The notes under the pieces are model-generated. The model worked only from the letters and a program-made list of their open reading frames with translations, had not been told where the DNA came from and did not search any database. Below, in pieces: positions 25,557 through 35,047 of a stretch of 64,000 nucleotides of DNA; within the stretch, counting starts at the first letter, position 1, and each line of letters begins with the position of its first letter. Position numbers and translations under genes: made by a program. Source of the stretch: RGIG2000 sp045612665 (GTDB taxonomy: Bacteria > Bacillota > Clostridia > Oscillospirales > CAG-272); contig JAZKZO010000052.1 of the NCBI GenBank assembly GCA_045612665.1, forward strand, positions 1 through 64,000, in the 5' to 3' direction.

Positions 25557-26489
25557 CTACTTTTTCCACTTGGGTTTATTTTTTAGAATTGTGTAGAGTG
25601 CTACGTAGCTATCGTGGCGTGATTTCGGTATTTCTCCACTCTCAACTCTTGCGATAATATCGCAGCCCTCCTCCTTGGTGTGTGAGCACTTGGTATAGCG
25701 ACACATCCCCTCGGATTTTCTAAATTCTCTAAACGTATCAAAGAGGTCCTCAAGGTCGAAAAAGTCAAATCGCTCAAAGTCGAGCAGGGTAAAGCCGGGA
25801 GTGTCGGCAAGATAGCCGGTATATTCCTTTCCCAACAGGTCGCAAAGTGCGAAAAGCTCCGTCTTTCTTGTGGTGTTCTTACCTCTTTCAAGCTTTTGCG
25901 AAAGCTCGCCTGTTTCAAGGGACAAATTCGGGAAAAGCTTGTTTATAAACGTGCTTTTGCCTGCACCTGATGCACCTGAAAATGCAAAAATCGTGTTTGT
26001 ACCCTTGGTGGAAATATACGAAAGAAGCTCGTCCCTTCCCTCTCCGTTTTCGCTTGAGGTGATAAACGTGGTAAAGCCACTTTTCTTGTAAATTTCGGCA
26101 GTATCGCGTGCAAAATCCATATCAAGGTCAGCCTTGGTAATAACAATTACACATTCAATACCCTTTGACTCTGCAATACAAATAAGCTTATCAATCGTTT
26201 CAAGCACAGGGGACGGCTTTACGCAAGAGATAACCACGAATAAAACGTCAAGATTTGCAAGAGGTGGGCGAATTAGCGAATTTTTGCGTGGCTCGATTTT
26301 ACTAATATACGGCTCACCGTTTTCATTTATATCAACCTGAACTCTATCTCCTGCCAAAAGCGTTATGTTGTCGTGCTTGAATGCACCCTTGGCGCGAGTT
26401 TCTATGTAATTTTTTCCGTTGTATTCCTCGTCAAGCATAACGGTAAATATACCGCCTACGCTTCTTACCACTGTTCCAACAAGAATCAT
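25557..26489 (-). CDS. rsgA: Ribosome small subunit-dependent GTPase A
   Basis: Circularly permuted GTPase that checks late maturation of the 30S subunit. The 310-residue protein has an N-terminal OB-fold (about 1-70), G4 motif ITKAD, Walker A GASGAGKST and DTPG in permuted order, then a C-terminal zinc motif (CRYTKCSHTKEEGC) near 260-273. Its start overlaps the kinase stop by four bases. In Firmicutes rsgA follows prpC-prkC, exactly as here, and B. subtilis RsgA is a known PrkC substrate. Confidence 0.96.
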   Translation of the reverse strand: MILVGTVVRSVGGIFTVMLDEEYNGKNYIETRAKGAFKHDNITLLAGDRVQVDINENGEPYISKIEPRKNSLIRPPLANLDVLFVVISCVKPSPVLETIDKLICIAESKGIECVIVITKADLDMDFARDTAEIYKKSGFTTFITSSENGEGRDELLSYISTKGTNTIFAFSGASGAGKSTFINKLFPNLSLETGELSQKLERGKNTTRKTELFALCDLLGKEYTGYLADTPGFTLLDFERFDFFDLEDLFDTFREFRKSEGMCRYTKCSHTKEEGCDIIARVESGEIPKSRHDSYVALYTILKNKPKWKK

Positions 26490-27436
26490 CTTTTCTTTTT
26501 TACTCCAAAAATTCTACGAACGCTCGACATAAAGTTAGAAAATCCACTTCTACAAGGGAGCTTCTCGAATTTTATTTTCTTATTCTTTTGAAGGCTCTTT
26601 ACGTATTCGAGCATACTGTCGGCGCTTTGGAATCTATCACCGGGCTTTTTGCTCATAGCGCAAAGAATAATTTGCTCAAGTCCCACGGGAATATCGGGGT
26701 TGATTTCTCTTGGTGGGATTGGCTCTTCATTTATTTGCTTAACGGCAATTGACACAGGCGACTCTCCGTCAAACGGAAGCTTTCCTGTTGCAAGCTCATA
26801 AAGCATTGCACCGAGCGAATAAATATCACTTCTACAGTCTATCGGCTTCGCGCTCGCCTGCTCGGGACTCATATAATAAACCGTTCCGATTGCCTTGTCA
26901 GTCATTGTAACCGTTTCCGCGTTAGGAAGCTTCGCAATACCGAAGTCCATGACCTTAACAAGACCGTTTTTCAAAACCATAACATTTTGTGGCTTTATAT
27001 CTCTATGGATAATTCCACCGTCGTGCGCAGTCTTAAGTGCCTTAAGAGTCTGTATTGTATAGCTCATTATTTCCTCGAAGGTAAAGGGGCCCTTTTTAGC
27101 CTTGAGGTACGCCTTGAGCGTAATTCCCGACACATACTCCATTACCATATACTTTTTCTCGCCCTTGGTTGAAAATTCGTACATAGCAACGATATTCGGA
27201 TGCTTGAGCATTGTTTCAACACGAGATTCGTTCTTGAAGCGCTTAAGCATTGTCTTATCGCACGCGACGTCGTCCTTGAGCATCTTGATGGCTACCGTGT
27301 TATCGTTTACATATGTATCGGTTGCCTTGTAAACGATTGCCATTCCACCGATACCGATGAGCTTGTCAAGGCGGTATCTTCCGTCCAAAAGCTCTCCCTC
27401 GAGCTGTTCGTATCTTTCAAAAATTTCTTTTTCCAT
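26486..27436 (-). CDS. Ser/Thr protein kinase, PrkC-like but lacking PASTA and membrane segments
   Basis: Hanks-type kinase of 316 residues. Kinase motifs: glycine loop GIGGMAIVYKA (28-38), catalytic-lysine AIKML (K51), HRDIKPQN (144-151), DFGIAK (164-169), and GTVYYMSPEQ. After the kinase domain (ending near 272) only a basic 45-residue tail remains; the membrane helix and PASTA repeats of PrkC are absent, so it should be cytoplasmic. The ATG at 27436 is chosen because of its GAGGAGGG site; a TTG at 27451 would overlap the phosphatase gene. It lies between its likely antagonist phosphatase and rsgA. Confidence 0.92.
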   Translation of the reverse strand: MEKEIFERYEQLEGELLDGRYRLDKLIGIGGMAIVYKATDTYVNDNTVAIKMLKDDVACDKTMLKRFKNESRVETMLKHPNIVAMYEFSTKGEKKYMVMEYVSGITLKAYLKAKKGPFTFEEIMSYTIQTLKALKTAHDGGIIHRDIKPQNVMVLKNGLVKVMDFGIAKLPNAETVTMTDKAIGTVYYMSPEQASAKPIDCRSDIYSLGAMLYELATGKLPFDGESPVSIAVKQINEEPIPPREINPDIPVGLEQIILCAMSKKPGDRFQSADSMLEYVKSLQKNKKIKFEKLPCRSGFSNFMSSVRRIFGVKKKR

Positions 27437-27447
27437 AACAGCCCTCC

Positions 27448-28221
27448 TCAAAATCTCACAAGCAAGGCGGTAATGTTATCGGCACCACCGTTTTCGTTTG
27501 CACAGTCAATGAGTCGTCTTACGGTAAGAGAAAGCTCTATTTGGTCAAGGCTCTTTTTATCAGAGCCAACAACGATATCGCGAATGCCCTCGTTGCTTAC
27601 GAAATTGGAAAGACCGTCGGAGCAAAGAAGCATATATGTTCCCTCGGAAACACCCTCTCTTATAAAATCTCCCTTAACCGAGCCCTCGGTTCCAACAGCA
27701 CGGGTGATGATATTCTTATTAGGAAATACCTCTGCCTCCTGCTCGGTAATTTGTCCTATATCAAGCAAATACTGAACGTAGGAGTGGTCCTTTGTGATTT
27801 GCTTTATTTTATCGCCCTTCATAAAGTACATACGGCTATCACCGACGTTTACGCAAAAAACGGTATTTTGAATTATAAGGGCAGCAACAAGAGTTGTTCC
27901 CATTCCGCGAAGGGTCGGATGCATAAGCGCATAATCGTGAACGGCGGTATTGGCTTGGTCGAGAGCATCGAGCATAACGGTTTTAATATCCGAGCCCTGA
28001 AGCTTTTTGGTTTTATTACCGATATAGGGGGATATAAAATCGTCGATTATAGAAACGAATTTTTCCGACGCAATTCTTGACGCCTCTGCGCCTCCCTTTG
28101 CGCCTCCCATTCCATCACAAACCACGCAAAGGCAGGTTTTTTCGGAATAGGTTTTCAGAATATACGTATCCTGATTTACGTTTCTTTTCATTCCCACATC
28201 GGTGTTAGCCGAGCAAATCAT
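27448..28221 (-). CDS. prpC: PP2C-family protein Ser/Thr phosphatase
   Basis: Removes phosphate from Ser/Thr residues, opposing the kinase encoded next. The 257-residue PPM phosphatase has the metal-binding motifs NQDTY near 16, CDGMGGAKGG near 36, GTTLV, VGDSRMY near 116, LCSDGL near 197 and GGADNIT near 245. No membrane segment. It lies 11 bases before the kinase start, and 6 bases after the rlmN stop, in the housekeeping operon. Confidence 0.94.
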   Translation of the reverse strand: MICSANTDVGMKRNVNQDTYILKTYSEKTCLCVVCDGMGGAKGGAEASRIASEKFVSIIDDFISPYIGNKTKKLQGSDIKTVMLDALDQANTAVHDYALMHPTLRGMGTTLVAALIIQNTVFCVNVGDSRMYFMKGDKIKQITKDHSYVQYLLDIGQITEQEAEVFPNKNIITRAVGTEGSVKGDFIREGVSEGTYMLLCSDGLSNFVSNEGIRDIVVGSDKKSLDQIELSLTVRRLIDCANENGGADNITALLVRF

Positions 28222-28227
28222 AAGTTA

Positions 28228-29274
28228 CTAATTACCTTTCTTGTCTAATTTTTGAGATTGTCTTCTTAGCTGACCGCACGAGGCATTTATATCCGAGCCG
28301 AGTCGGCGCCTTACGGTTGCGTTAATTCCAAGCGAAATGAGCTTGTTTTTAAATATATTTACGTTTTTAGAGGTCGAAAGCCCTGTTTCCTTAACCTCGT
28401 TTAGAGGGATAAGATTTACGTGGGGAGTTGACCTTATGTATTTTTTAAGCACCTTGGCAAGGGCAATAGCGCCCTCTACGGTGTCGTTTTTACCTGAGAT
28501 AAGCGTGTACTCAAAGGAAATTCGTCTTCCCGTTTTGTCGAAATATCTTTGGCACGAGGAAAGTAACTCGTGAATTGAAAATTTCTTATTTACGGGCATA
28601 ATTTCATTTCTTACATCATCATCGTATGCGTGAAGTGAAATCGAAAGAGTGATTGGCAAGCCCTCGTCTGCAAGAGCATCGATTTTATCCACCAAGCCAC
28701 AGCTTGAAACGGATATATGACGAAGTCCTATGTTAAGGTTGTCGGGTGAGGAAACAAGCTTTAAAAACTTGATTGTGTTATCGTAGTTATCAAGTGGCTC
28801 ACCTATTCCCATCATAACGACGTTGGAAATACGCTTGCCTGTGTCTCTTTGCGCTACGATAATTTGTCCGAGCATCTCCGAGGGGGTAAGGTCGCGCACC
28901 TTACCGTTAATGGTTGAGGCGCAAAATTTACAGCCCATACGGCAACCGACCTGTGAGGAAATACACAGGGTGTTTCCGTGCTCATATTCCATAAAAACGC
29001 TCTCTATGCACTCGCCGTCTATAAGCTCGAAAAGATACTTTTTCGTGCCGTCAAGCGCACTGTCAAGGCGTGTTACAATGCTTGGCAGGCGTAGCTCACA
29101 ACCTTCCTTTAACGCATCGACTGTCTTTTGAGAAACGTTTCTCATCTCATCAAAGCCCGCGCCCTTAAGCATCCAGCCGTATATTTGCTTTGCTCTAAAT
29201 TTCGGCTCACCTATGCTTAAAACGACCGCTTCAAGCTCGGCAAGAGTCATCGAAAGAATATCGTGCTTCATCAT
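28228..29274 (-). CDS. rlmN: Dual-specificity 23S rRNA/tRNA adenine-C2 methyltransferase
   Basis: Radical-SAM enzyme that methylates C2 of A2503 in 23S rRNA and A37 in some tRNAs. The 348-residue protein has the cluster motif CRMGCKFCAST (C-x3-C-x2-C) near 112-122, GEPLDNYDN, and the C-terminal catalytic cysteine in DINASCGQLR near 334. Its ATG overlaps the rsmB TGA (ATGA), and a second ATG follows immediately, so either may be used. Confidence 0.96.
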   Translation of the reverse strand: MMKHDILSMTLAELEAVVLSIGEPKFRAKQIYGWMLKGAGFDEMRNVSQKTVDALKEGCELRLPSIVTRLDSALDGTKKYLFELIDGECIESVFMEYEHGNTLCISSQVGCRMGCKFCASTINGKVRDLTPSEMLGQIIVAQRDTGKRISNVVMMGIGEPLDNYDNTIKFLKLVSSPDNLNIGLRHISVSSCGLVDKIDALADEGLPITLSISLHAYDDDVRNEIMPVNKKFSIHELLSSCQRYFDKTGRRISFEYTLISGKNDTVEGAIALAKVLKKYIRSTPHVNLIPLNEVKETGLSTSKNVNIFKNKLISLGINATVRRRLGSDINASCGQLRRQSQKLDKKGN

Positions 29275-30572
29275 TTAACTCTTTTCATTTTTGCAACGAA
29301 AAATCCGTCCGTGCCCATAACGTGTGGCATAAACGTGTACATTCCGTTTTGAGATTTTATTTTACCAAGCTCAAAATCCTCGCTCTCAAAGTCAGGGTGT
29401 CCCTCAAGGAATGATGAAACAACGCTTTCGTTCTCCTGTGAATTGAGTGTACAGGTGGAATAAACGACACATCCCCCAACCTTTGCGTATTTTGAGCAGT
29501 TTTCAAGAATTTCCGATTGAATTTGTGGTAGATTTGCAATTTGCTCGATTGACTTATACTTTATATCGGGCTTCTTTGCAATCACGCCAAGTCCCGAGCA
29601 AGGCACGTCGCACAAAACGAAGTCAAAGGCGTTAACGAAATCCTCTCTTGCCTCTCTTGCGTTTTGCTCCTCGACCTCAATTATATCAATGCCGAGTCTT
29701 TGTGCGCCACTCCTTACCAAGGATAGCTTGTTTTTGTGAAGGTCGCAGGACAAAATTCTGCCCTTATTTTTCATATCAATTGCGCACGAGAAGGATTTAC
29801 CACCAGGACAAGCGCAGGCATCAAGCATATCCTTGCCCTCTGACGGTGCAAATATTTTTGTGCATGCAAGAGATGCCTCATCTTGAACAAAGCAGTATCC
29901 CTTGTCAATTATGTCTATAATCTCGGAAATAGGTGCATCAATTATAATCATTTCGTCGGAAATCGCGGACACTGTGTGCTTAATTCCACGAGAAATAATA
30001 ATTCTCTTGAATTCCGATACGCTCACCTTAAGAGTGTTTATTCTTGCGCTAACGCCCTTACGAGGCTTGATTGCAAGTGCGATTTCTCTTGCGCACTCAT
30101 CTCCGTAGGATTCTCTGAAAATGCTTAAGATGCTTGTGGGAATTGAGACTTCAATTGAAAGCGCCTCCCACTCGTCCTCGGGCAAGATATATTCCTTATT
30201 CTTTCTTAAAAATGCACGAAGGCACGCATTAACATATCCCTTTGACCTCTTCGGACAAATGGAAACGGTTTCGGAAACAGCCGAGTAATCGGGAATTTTA
30301 TCCATATAAAGAAGCTGATAAAGTCCTAGGCGCAATGCGTTTTTTGTCTCGGTGTCAAGCTCAGAAATGCTCTTTTCCGAGCATTGTGAAATTATATAGT
30401 CGAGAGTTATAAGTCTCTCGGTAACGCCAAGATAAAGTGCAGTATAAAGTGATGCGTCAAGCTTTGACATATCAGCCCTTGATATAACACTGTTAACCTC
30501 GATATTCGAGTAGCTTGACATTTCGTCTGACTTGATTAGCGATGCAAGCGCAAGTCTTCTTGGATTTTCCAT
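29271..30572 (-). CDS. rsmB: 16S rRNA m5C967 methyltransferase
   Basis: SAM-dependent cytosine methyltransferase of the 30S subunit. The 433-residue protein has an N-terminal NusB-like RNA-binding domain (about 1-135), then a methyltransferase domain with DACACPGGKSFSC near 240-253, DVPCSGLGV near 318-326 (first catalytic region) and YSTCTLNSQENE with the nucleophile cysteine near 372. Spaced 11 bases from fmt. Family and length agree. Confidence 0.95.
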   Translation of the reverse strand: MENPRRLALASLIKSDEMSSYSNIEVNSVISRADMSKLDASLYTALYLGVTERLITLDYIISQCSEKSISELDTETKNALRLGLYQLLYMDKIPDYSAVSETVSICPKRSKGYVNACLRAFLRKNKEYILPEDEWEALSIEVSIPTSILSIFRESYGDECAREIALAIKPRKGVSARINTLKVSVSEFKRIIISRGIKHTVSAISDEMIIIDAPISEIIDIIDKGYCFVQDEASLACTKIFAPSEGKDMLDACACPGGKSFSCAIDMKNKGRILSCDLHKNKLSLVRSGAQRLGIDIIEVEEQNAREAREDFVNAFDFVLCDVPCSGLGVIAKKPDIKYKSIEQIANLPQIQSEILENCSKYAKVGGCVVYSTCTLNSQENESVVSSFLEGHPDFESEDFELGKIKSQNGMYTFMPHVMGTDGFFVAKMKRVK

Positions 30573-30583
30573 AAGCCTCTCCT

Positions 30584-31516
30584 TTATTTTCCTAAAATAT
30601 CGCCCTTTGAAATTTTTCTTCCGTTGATGAAGTCCTTTGCGTTCATTTTACCCTTGCCCTCTGGGACAATGACATCGAGCGCAATAACTCCGTTTTTGGT
30701 TTTTACGTGTATCGAGCTATCGAGTGCGACAACCTCGCCCTCTTTTGCTCCTTCGGCATATTTATCTGAAATATGCGCGCTAACGATTTTTATGAGCCTT
30801 CCGTCAGAGCCTCTTGTGTATGCAAGCGGAATCGGAGAAAGCCCTCTTATTTGGTTGTGTGTTGAAATCGCATCGAGAGTGAAGCTTACAAAGCAGTCCT
30901 CCTTTGTGATTTTCTCGGCATACGTAAACGTGTCTGGCTGTTTTGTATAGGTAGCCTTGCCACTCTTGAAAAGCTCAACTGCCTTTAGAAGTCCCTTCGA
31001 GGAAGCCTCGGCAAGCTTGTCGTGAACGCTTTCAAAATTGTCGTTTTCCTCAATTGTAACCTTTTCAACAAGAATAACGTCGCCTGTGTCAAGTCCTACG
31101 TCCATTCTCATAACGCTAACGCCCGTTTCCCTCTCGCCATCGATTATGGCTCTTTGAATAGGGGCAGCACCACGGTATTTTGGAAGAATTGACGCGTGTG
31201 CGTTAATGCATCCGTATTTAGGATAATTTAGCACGTATTCGGGAAGAATTCTTCCGTATGCAACAACCACGATAAGCTCCGGGTCGAGTGCCTTAAGGGT
31301 TTGCTCAAATGCACCGTCCTTTAGCGTTTGCGGTTGATATATATCAAGATTTTTTTCGAGAGCATATTTTTTTACATCGCTTGGAGTTAGGACCATTCCT
31401 CTGCCCTTTGCCTTATCAGGAGTTGTAACGACTCCGACAATCTCCTCACCACTCTCATAAAGGGCGCTCAAATTTATTTTTGCAAATTCGGGCGTGCCCA
31501 TAAAAAGTATTCTCAT
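30584..31516 (-). CDS. fmt: Methionyl-tRNA formyltransferase
   Basis: Formylates initiator Met-tRNA. The 310-residue protein has the formyl-transfer motif region NAHASILPKYRGAAPIQ near 107-123 with the catalytic Asn and His, the Asp in GLDTGDV near 143, and a C-terminal OB-like domain after about 205. It follows def by two bases; the fmt-def pairing is nearly universal because the two enzymes add and remove the same formyl group. Confidence 0.96.
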   Translation of the reverse strand: MRILFMGTPEFAKINLSALYESGEEIVGVVTTPDKAKGRGMVLTPSDVKKYALEKNLDIYQPQTLKDGAFEQTLKALDPELIVVVAYGRILPEYVLNYPKYGCINAHASILPKYRGAAPIQRAIIDGERETGVSVMRMDVGLDTGDVILVEKVTIEENDNFESVHDKLAEASSKGLLKAVELFKSGKATYTKQPDTFTYAEKITKEDCFVSFTLDAISTHNQIRGLSPIPLAYTRGSDGRLIKIVSAHISDKYAEGAKEGEVVALDSSIHVKTKNGVIALDVIVPEGKGKMNAKDFINGRKISKGDILGK

Positions 31517-31518
31517 AT

Positions 31519-31977
31519 TCAGTCCTCGATTTTTCTTATCACCTTATCGGTATAAAGCACACCGTCAAGGTGGTCAAGCTCATGACAAATAGCCTTTGCC
31601 AAAAGTCCCTCGGCATTTATTTCATATTCATTTCCATCACGGTCAAGCGCGCGTGCGGTAACATACATAGGGCGTTTTGTAATTCCCCACTCGCCCGGCA
31701 AGGAAAGGCATCCCTCCTCGCTCTCCTGCTCGCCTGCCATAGCTATAATACGGGGGTTTATCATTTCGAAAAGTCCCTCGTCGGTTTCTATAACTACAAT
31801 TCTGCGAAGCACTCCAACCTGTACGCCTGCAAGTCCGCACCCGTTTGCGTGGCGCATGGTTGCAACCATATCGTCAAGAAGTGTTTTAATTCTTGGTGTA
31901 ATTTGCTCAACAGGACGGCTCTTCTTTCTCAAAAAAGCCTCGTCTGTATCTCTTTTTACAATTTTAAGTATAGCCAT
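31519..31977 (-). CDS. def: Peptide deformylase
   Basis: Removes the N-formyl group from nascent proteins. The 152-residue metalloenzyme shows all three motifs: GCGLAGVQ (46-53), EGCLSLP (88-94) with the metal-binding Cys, and HELDH (132-136) with two metal His and the catalytic Glu. The ATG at 31977 has a GGAGGG site five bases upstream; a GTG at 31989 is less likely because it would overlap the priA stop. Confidence 0.96.
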   Translation of the reverse strand: MAILKIVKRDTDEAFLRKKSRPVEQITPRIKTLLDDMVATMRHANGCGLAGVQVGVLRRIVVIETDEGLFEMINPRIIAMAGEQESEEGCLSLPGEWGITKRPMYVTARALDRDGNEYEINAEGLLAKAICHELDHLDGVLYTDKVIRKIED

Positions 31978-31992
31978 ATTTCCCTCCACGGT

Positions 31993-34485
31993 TTATAGCG
32001 ACGTTGGATTAAAGTCTATTGAAATTCTCGCGCCCTGTGATGATTTTGAGAGCGAGATTAAAATATCAGAGAATATCGTACGCACAGTAGAAGTGAGCTT
32101 GCACTTGACGATAATTCTCTTTCTATATCTTCCCTGTGCCTTGTAAACGGGAGCTTCAAACGGTCCGTAGGCGATTGCGGGAACGTTGCTTTTCTTCAGT
32201 CCGTCCTCAAGCATTTTTACAATATCGCCCGACACACGGTTTACCTCGCCCTCAAGTGGTGAGGAAACGGTAATCACGGCAATATCGCAAAACGGTGGAA
32301 ACTGATAAGCCTTTCTTATTTGAATTTCGTTTTGATAGAACGAATCGTAATCTTGCTCGGACGCGTACAAAATCGTACGGTCGTTTGGAGAGTTGGTTTG
32401 GATAACGGCAACGCCCTTATCGCTCGCTCTGCCCGCGCGGCCTATTACCTGTGTGAGCATAGAAAATGTACGTTCAGATGCGCGGTAGTCGCTTGTATAA
32501 AGCATCATATCGGCAAGCATTACGCCAACCAAGGTAACCGATGGGAAATTATGCCCCTTTGTTACCATTTGCGTTCCTATCATAACATCGGCATCGTGAT
32601 TTAAAAACGAGCCGAGTATATCTTCATACGAGGATTTTGTCGTGGTTGTATCCGCATCAAGACGTAGAGTTTTAACTCCCGGAAATAGTCCTTGAAGGTC
32701 GCCCTCAAGCTTTTGAGTGCCAAAGCCAACGTACTCAAGCTCGCTCTTTTGGCAAGACGGACATTCCTTGGGAACACGTCTTTGATAGCCACAGTAGTGG
32801 CAACGCAAGATTCCACTTCCGCTCATTACGCGATATGCGTTTTCTGCGTCAATTTCCTCGTCAATTTTCTTAAACGAATGATATGTAAGCGCAACCGAGC
32901 AATTAGGACATTCAAGCACCTTGCCACATTCGGTACAGGACACGGCGCTATGATATCCGCGACGGTTCAAAAACAGGATTGCCTGCTTTCCGTCATCAAG
33001 CGTGCGCGCAGTAAGAGATGCGAGCTTTGTGCCGAAAACGGACATATTTCCGTTTCCCCTCTCGCGCTTCATATCGGTTATAATTACGTCGGGCAAAACT
33101 GCCTTTCCGTATCTTTTTGTGAGCTTAACAAGCTCGTACGCGCCACCCATTGCCTTATAGTAGGAATTGAGCGACGGTGTAGCCGAGGCAAGTAGCATAA
33201 GTGCCTTTGATTTTGCACAACGGAATCTTGCAATATCGTGTGCCAAATACTTTGGACTGGTCTCGGACTTATAGGTATGCTCCTGCTCCTCGTCAATTAC
33301 AATCATTCCAAGGTTAGCAAGAGGTGCAAATACTGCGGAGCGAGTGCCGATTACGACATCAATTTCTCCGTCCTTGATTTTTTTGTATGCATCAAAGCGC
33401 TCTCCCTGAGAGAGTCCCGAGTGAATTACGGCTACTCTATCACCGTAATATCCACAAAATACTGATACGGTTTGAGGTGTGAGCGAAATTTCGGGCACAA
33501 GCACGATAACGCTACGTCCGCTTGAAACAACCTCGTCAATCATTTTCTTGATAACGCTCGTTTTTCCGCTTCCTGTAACGCCATAGAGCAATGCCCCGTG
33601 CGCCTCGCCCGTGTTATAAAGAGCCTTTAATCTTTCGAACGCCTCGGATTGCTCGTTGCTAAGGACGTAATCCTCGCGCTCCTTTGCCTTGGCAAGATAC
33701 GAGGCGCGACGAGTTGGCATTCTCTCGATTTTAACAAGTCCCTTATCAACGAGCGCCAAAAGCTGTTGACGGGTGGTATCTGTTCTTTCGTAAATATCCT
33801 TGTCGGTAAGAGAGCCAAGCTCACAAAGAAGACGCAAAATATCCTGTTGCTTTTTGCTACGGAGCTTTTTCGGTGCATCATCGGACGATGCCAAAATCGC
33901 CTCATCTCTTGACACGTTAAGGGAAATTACGTTTTCGTATTTCGCCTTATCCATTTGCTCAAGCTCGGTTCTTCTGAGAATATACTTATTCTTTGCAAGC
34001 CATTCTATGCTCACGCTCGCACCGTCAAGCTTATCCTTAAGATAAGAGGTGCTAACTCCTGCGTGATCCTTTATATATTCGTAAAGCTCCCTGTGCTCCT
34101 CGGGCAGGCGCTCCCCCGACTTGTCGCTGACAAAGCATCTTTCGTTTACCTTGGTAGCCATAACGGCGGGAACGATGCATCTAAGCGCCTCGCCTATGGT
34201 GCAAAGCGTTTGAGATTTCATAAATCGACAAAGCTCCATCATATCGCTATCAAGGGACAAATAATCGCTCATTTGCGATTTAAGCTCCTTGACCTTTGAT
34301 GATGGCTCGTCATTATAAATCTCGGTAACGAGTGCGACTCTTTGCTTATCGGACTTGCCAAACGGCACGATAACAAGAGAGCCTACACTGATTTGCCCCT
34401 CTAGCTCAGCGGGGACTGTATACGAATATTCTATATCGGCGTGATATGGAACATCCAAAATATGAGCCTTAACAAACTCTGCCAT
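31993..34485 (-). CDS. priA: Primosomal protein N' (replication restart helicase)
   Basis: 3'-5' helicase that reloads the replisome at forks away from oriC. The 830-residue protein has the N-terminal DNA-binding domain, a winged-helix region, Walker A GVTGSGKTS near 297, DEEQEHTYK near 393, a zinc region with paired cysteines (CTECGKVLECPNC, then CHYCGYQ and CPSC), and the C-terminal helicase motif QVIGRAGR. Slightly longer than B. subtilis PriA. In many Firmicutes coaBC sits between rpoZ and priA; it is absent here. Confidence 0.95.
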   Translation of the reverse strand: MAEFVKAHILDVPYHADIEYSYTVPAELEGQISVGSLVIVPFGKSDKQRVALVTEIYNDEPSSKVKELKSQMSDYLSLDSDMMELCRFMKSQTLCTIGEALRCIVPAVMATKVNERCFVSDKSGERLPEEHRELYEYIKDHAGVSTSYLKDKLDGASVSIEWLAKNKYILRRTELEQMDKAKYENVISLNVSRDEAILASSDDAPKKLRSKKQQDILRLLCELGSLTDKDIYERTDTTRQQLLALVDKGLVKIERMPTRRASYLAKAKEREDYVLSNEQSEAFERLKALYNTGEAHGALLYGVTGSGKTSVIKKMIDEVVSSGRSVIVLVPEISLTPQTVSVFCGYYGDRVAVIHSGLSQGERFDAYKKIKDGEIDVVIGTRSAVFAPLANLGMIVIDEEQEHTYKSETSPKYLAHDIARFRCAKSKALMLLASATPSLNSYYKAMGGAYELVKLTKRYGKAVLPDVIITDMKRERGNGNMSVFGTKLASLTARTLDDGKQAILFLNRRGYHSAVSCTECGKVLECPNCSVALTYHSFKKIDEEIDAENAYRVMSGSGILRCHYCGYQRRVPKECPSCQKSELEYVGFGTQKLEGDLQGLFPGVKTLRLDADTTTTKSSYEDILGSFLNHDADVMIGTQMVTKGHNFPSVTLVGVMLADMMLYTSDYRASERTFSMLTQVIGRAGRASDKGVAVIQTNSPNDRTILYASEQDYDSFYQNEIQIRKAYQFPPFCDIAVITVSSPLEGEVNRVSGDIVKMLEDGLKKSNVPAIAYGPFEAPVYKAQGRYRKRIIVKCKLTSTVRTIFSDILISLSKSSQGARISIDFNPTSL

Positions 34486-34520
34486 ATCACACCTCCCAGT
34501 AGTTTTAAGCTGTTTTTAAA

Positions 34521-35024
34521 TTAGTTGTTTGGAGAAATTGAAGGATCCTCGTATCTTTCGTCAAATCCACCCTCGTCGGTATAAACCTCTGATGCGTTCA
34601 TAAGGTCCTGAGTATCCTCGTCGTCATCGTCGAAGGTGTGAACATATCTATCCTTCTCGAGTGCCTTCTTCTTTTCGAGCTTTTCCTGCTCCTCAATTGC
34701 GAGAAGCTCCTCCTCAAGCTTAGCATCAAGAGCGCGTACGTCTACGATAGCGCTATCGTAATCCTCATCGCCCTCAAATACAACCTTGAATTCGCCTGAC
34801 TTAAGCTCTCTTACAGCGCTTCTTACAGCCTTCTCGTCTCCCTTGTATTCCTTCTTACCGTGTCTGTCGGTTGTTACCTTTTCGTCCTTGCGTACGCGTG
34901 TGTCGTTTGTGATGATGCGCGCGCATTTAGCGGTTGCCATAACAAGAGTGTACTTGTTAAGTCTCTCGTTTCCGTTTTCGTCCTCTGAAAGCTTCAAAAG
35001 CTCTTGAATTGATGGATAAAGCAT
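34521..35024 (-). CDS. rpoZ: RNA polymerase omega subunit with acidic C-terminal extension
   Basis: Small subunit that helps assemble RNA polymerase. The N-terminal part (about 1-75) matches omega: MLYPSIQELL, NKYTLVMATAKCARII, and a segment EKAVRSAVRELKSG near 80. The whole protein is 167 residues, while B. subtilis omega is 67. The extra part is a charged helix (EEELLAIEEQEKLEKKKALEKD) and an Asp/Glu-rich tail. Position between gmk and priA in the yicC-remA-gmk-rpoZ order supports the call. A 20-30 residue insert after position 40 is also present. Confidence 0.85.
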   Translation of the reverse strand: MLYPSIQELLKLSEDENGNERLNKYTLVMATAKCARIITNDTRVRKDEKVTTDRHGKKEYKGDEKAVRSAVRELKSGEFKVVFEGDEDYDSAIVDVRALDAKLEEELLAIEEQEKLEKKKALEKDRYVHTFDDDDEDTQDLMNASEVYTDEGGFDERYEDPSISPNN

Positions 35025-35047
35025 TTTTTAATCTCCTTGTTTTTTGC

